Of a stretch of DNA of 64,000 nucleotides, positions 63,669-64,000 are shown piece after piece. Where the stretch lies: NCBI GenBank assembly GCA_026225945.1, contig JAMJFZ010003746.1, positions 2,525,001-2,589,000 of the forward strand. Reading direction: 5' to 3'. The notes under the pieces are model-generated. The model did not search any database. It was not told where the DNA came from and worked only from the letters and a program-made list of their open reading frames with translations. The number at the start of each line of letters is the position of its first letter. The stretch's first letter is position 1. Source of the stretch: Cricetomys ansorgei. Taxonomy: Eukaryota > Chordata > Mammalia > Rodentia > Nesomyidae. A program made the translations under genes and the position numbers.

Positions 63669-64000
63669 CAACAGGTTTCTTTTATACGTAAACCTTGGTA
63701 TCTCTCTCTCCCAACCCCACTCTCCTGCCACAATTCCTCCCTGAGAGCTTTAGTCCCAAGAATCTTTTGGGGTAGCAGAAGGATGACAATCCACCAGTCT
63801 CCTATAACTTCTCCCATGACGCTGAGGGACATCATCCATGCCTAGGAGGGGCCACAAACTTTCTCCCTGTGTTATCTCTAAGTTAGAGAGAAGGCTTTGG
63901 ATTCCCTGTGATAAAAGTTGGCTGGAATCCCAGCATAAGGAGCTTAGTCTGAAGTGGAGGTATATGGGTCATTGTTTCTTGTGTATAAGGCAGCACTATT

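Noticed and set aside
54261..64000. Cacna1c exon 1a (heart N-terminus)
   Set aside because: No frame with the expected exon 1a N-terminal sequence is seen. It is likely tens of kb further upstream.

Overview
This window is mammalian nuclear DNA, almost certainly from a muroid rodent. The base is intron-like and CpG-poor with no bacterial-style gene packing. It contains B1, B2/B3-type and B4/ID-like SINEs, Lx-type L1 tails, rodent MaLR-type LTRs, older L2/MIR/Tigger fossils and many (CA)n tracts. I did not fix the species: no young murine B1 or rat BC1/ID copy stands out, and a SPIN hAT copy is present.

I can support one protein-coding gene, Cacna1c (L-type calcium channel pore subunit Cav1.2), on the minus strand. 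The alternative first coding exon, exon 1b (N-terminus MVNENTRMYVPEENHQ), lies at 53182-53230 inside a strong CpG island (about 52560-54260). Exon 2 lies at 3707-4028. Joined, they encode residues 1-123 plus two bases of codon 124: the cytoplasmic N-terminus including the calmodulin-binding NSCaTE motif, up to the edge of the first transmembrane segment. Intron 1 (4029-53181, about 49 kb) has ordinary GT-AG ends. Intron 2 starts with ATATCCTTT, a minor (U12-type) AT-AC donor.

Layout by rising coordinate: 1-3697 is the 5' part of intron 2, with a SPIN MITE inside a degenerate minisatellite and a Tigger-like fossil. 3707-4028 is exon 2. 4029-53181 is intron 1, holding SINEs, L1 tails, MaLR-type LTRs, microsatellites, a 20-bp GC-rich minisatellite (17579-17699) and an inverted pair of an unassigned repeat near 18.4 and 20 kb. 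52560-54260 is the promoter CpG island with exon 1b. 54260-64000 is DNA upstream of promoter 1b. It should be intronic for transcripts starting at the heart-type exon 1a, which is not in the window. This part holds a long L2 relic, MIRs, SINEs and a large compound microsatellite.

Apart from the two Cacna1c exons I find no convincing open reading frame. The long frames in the CpG island are GC-rich artefacts. The points I rate highest are the AT-AC intron with its in-frame retention product, the SPIN insertion, the minisatellite with an FseI site in every unit, the CpG cluster just upstream of exon 2, and the unassigned inverted repeat pair.
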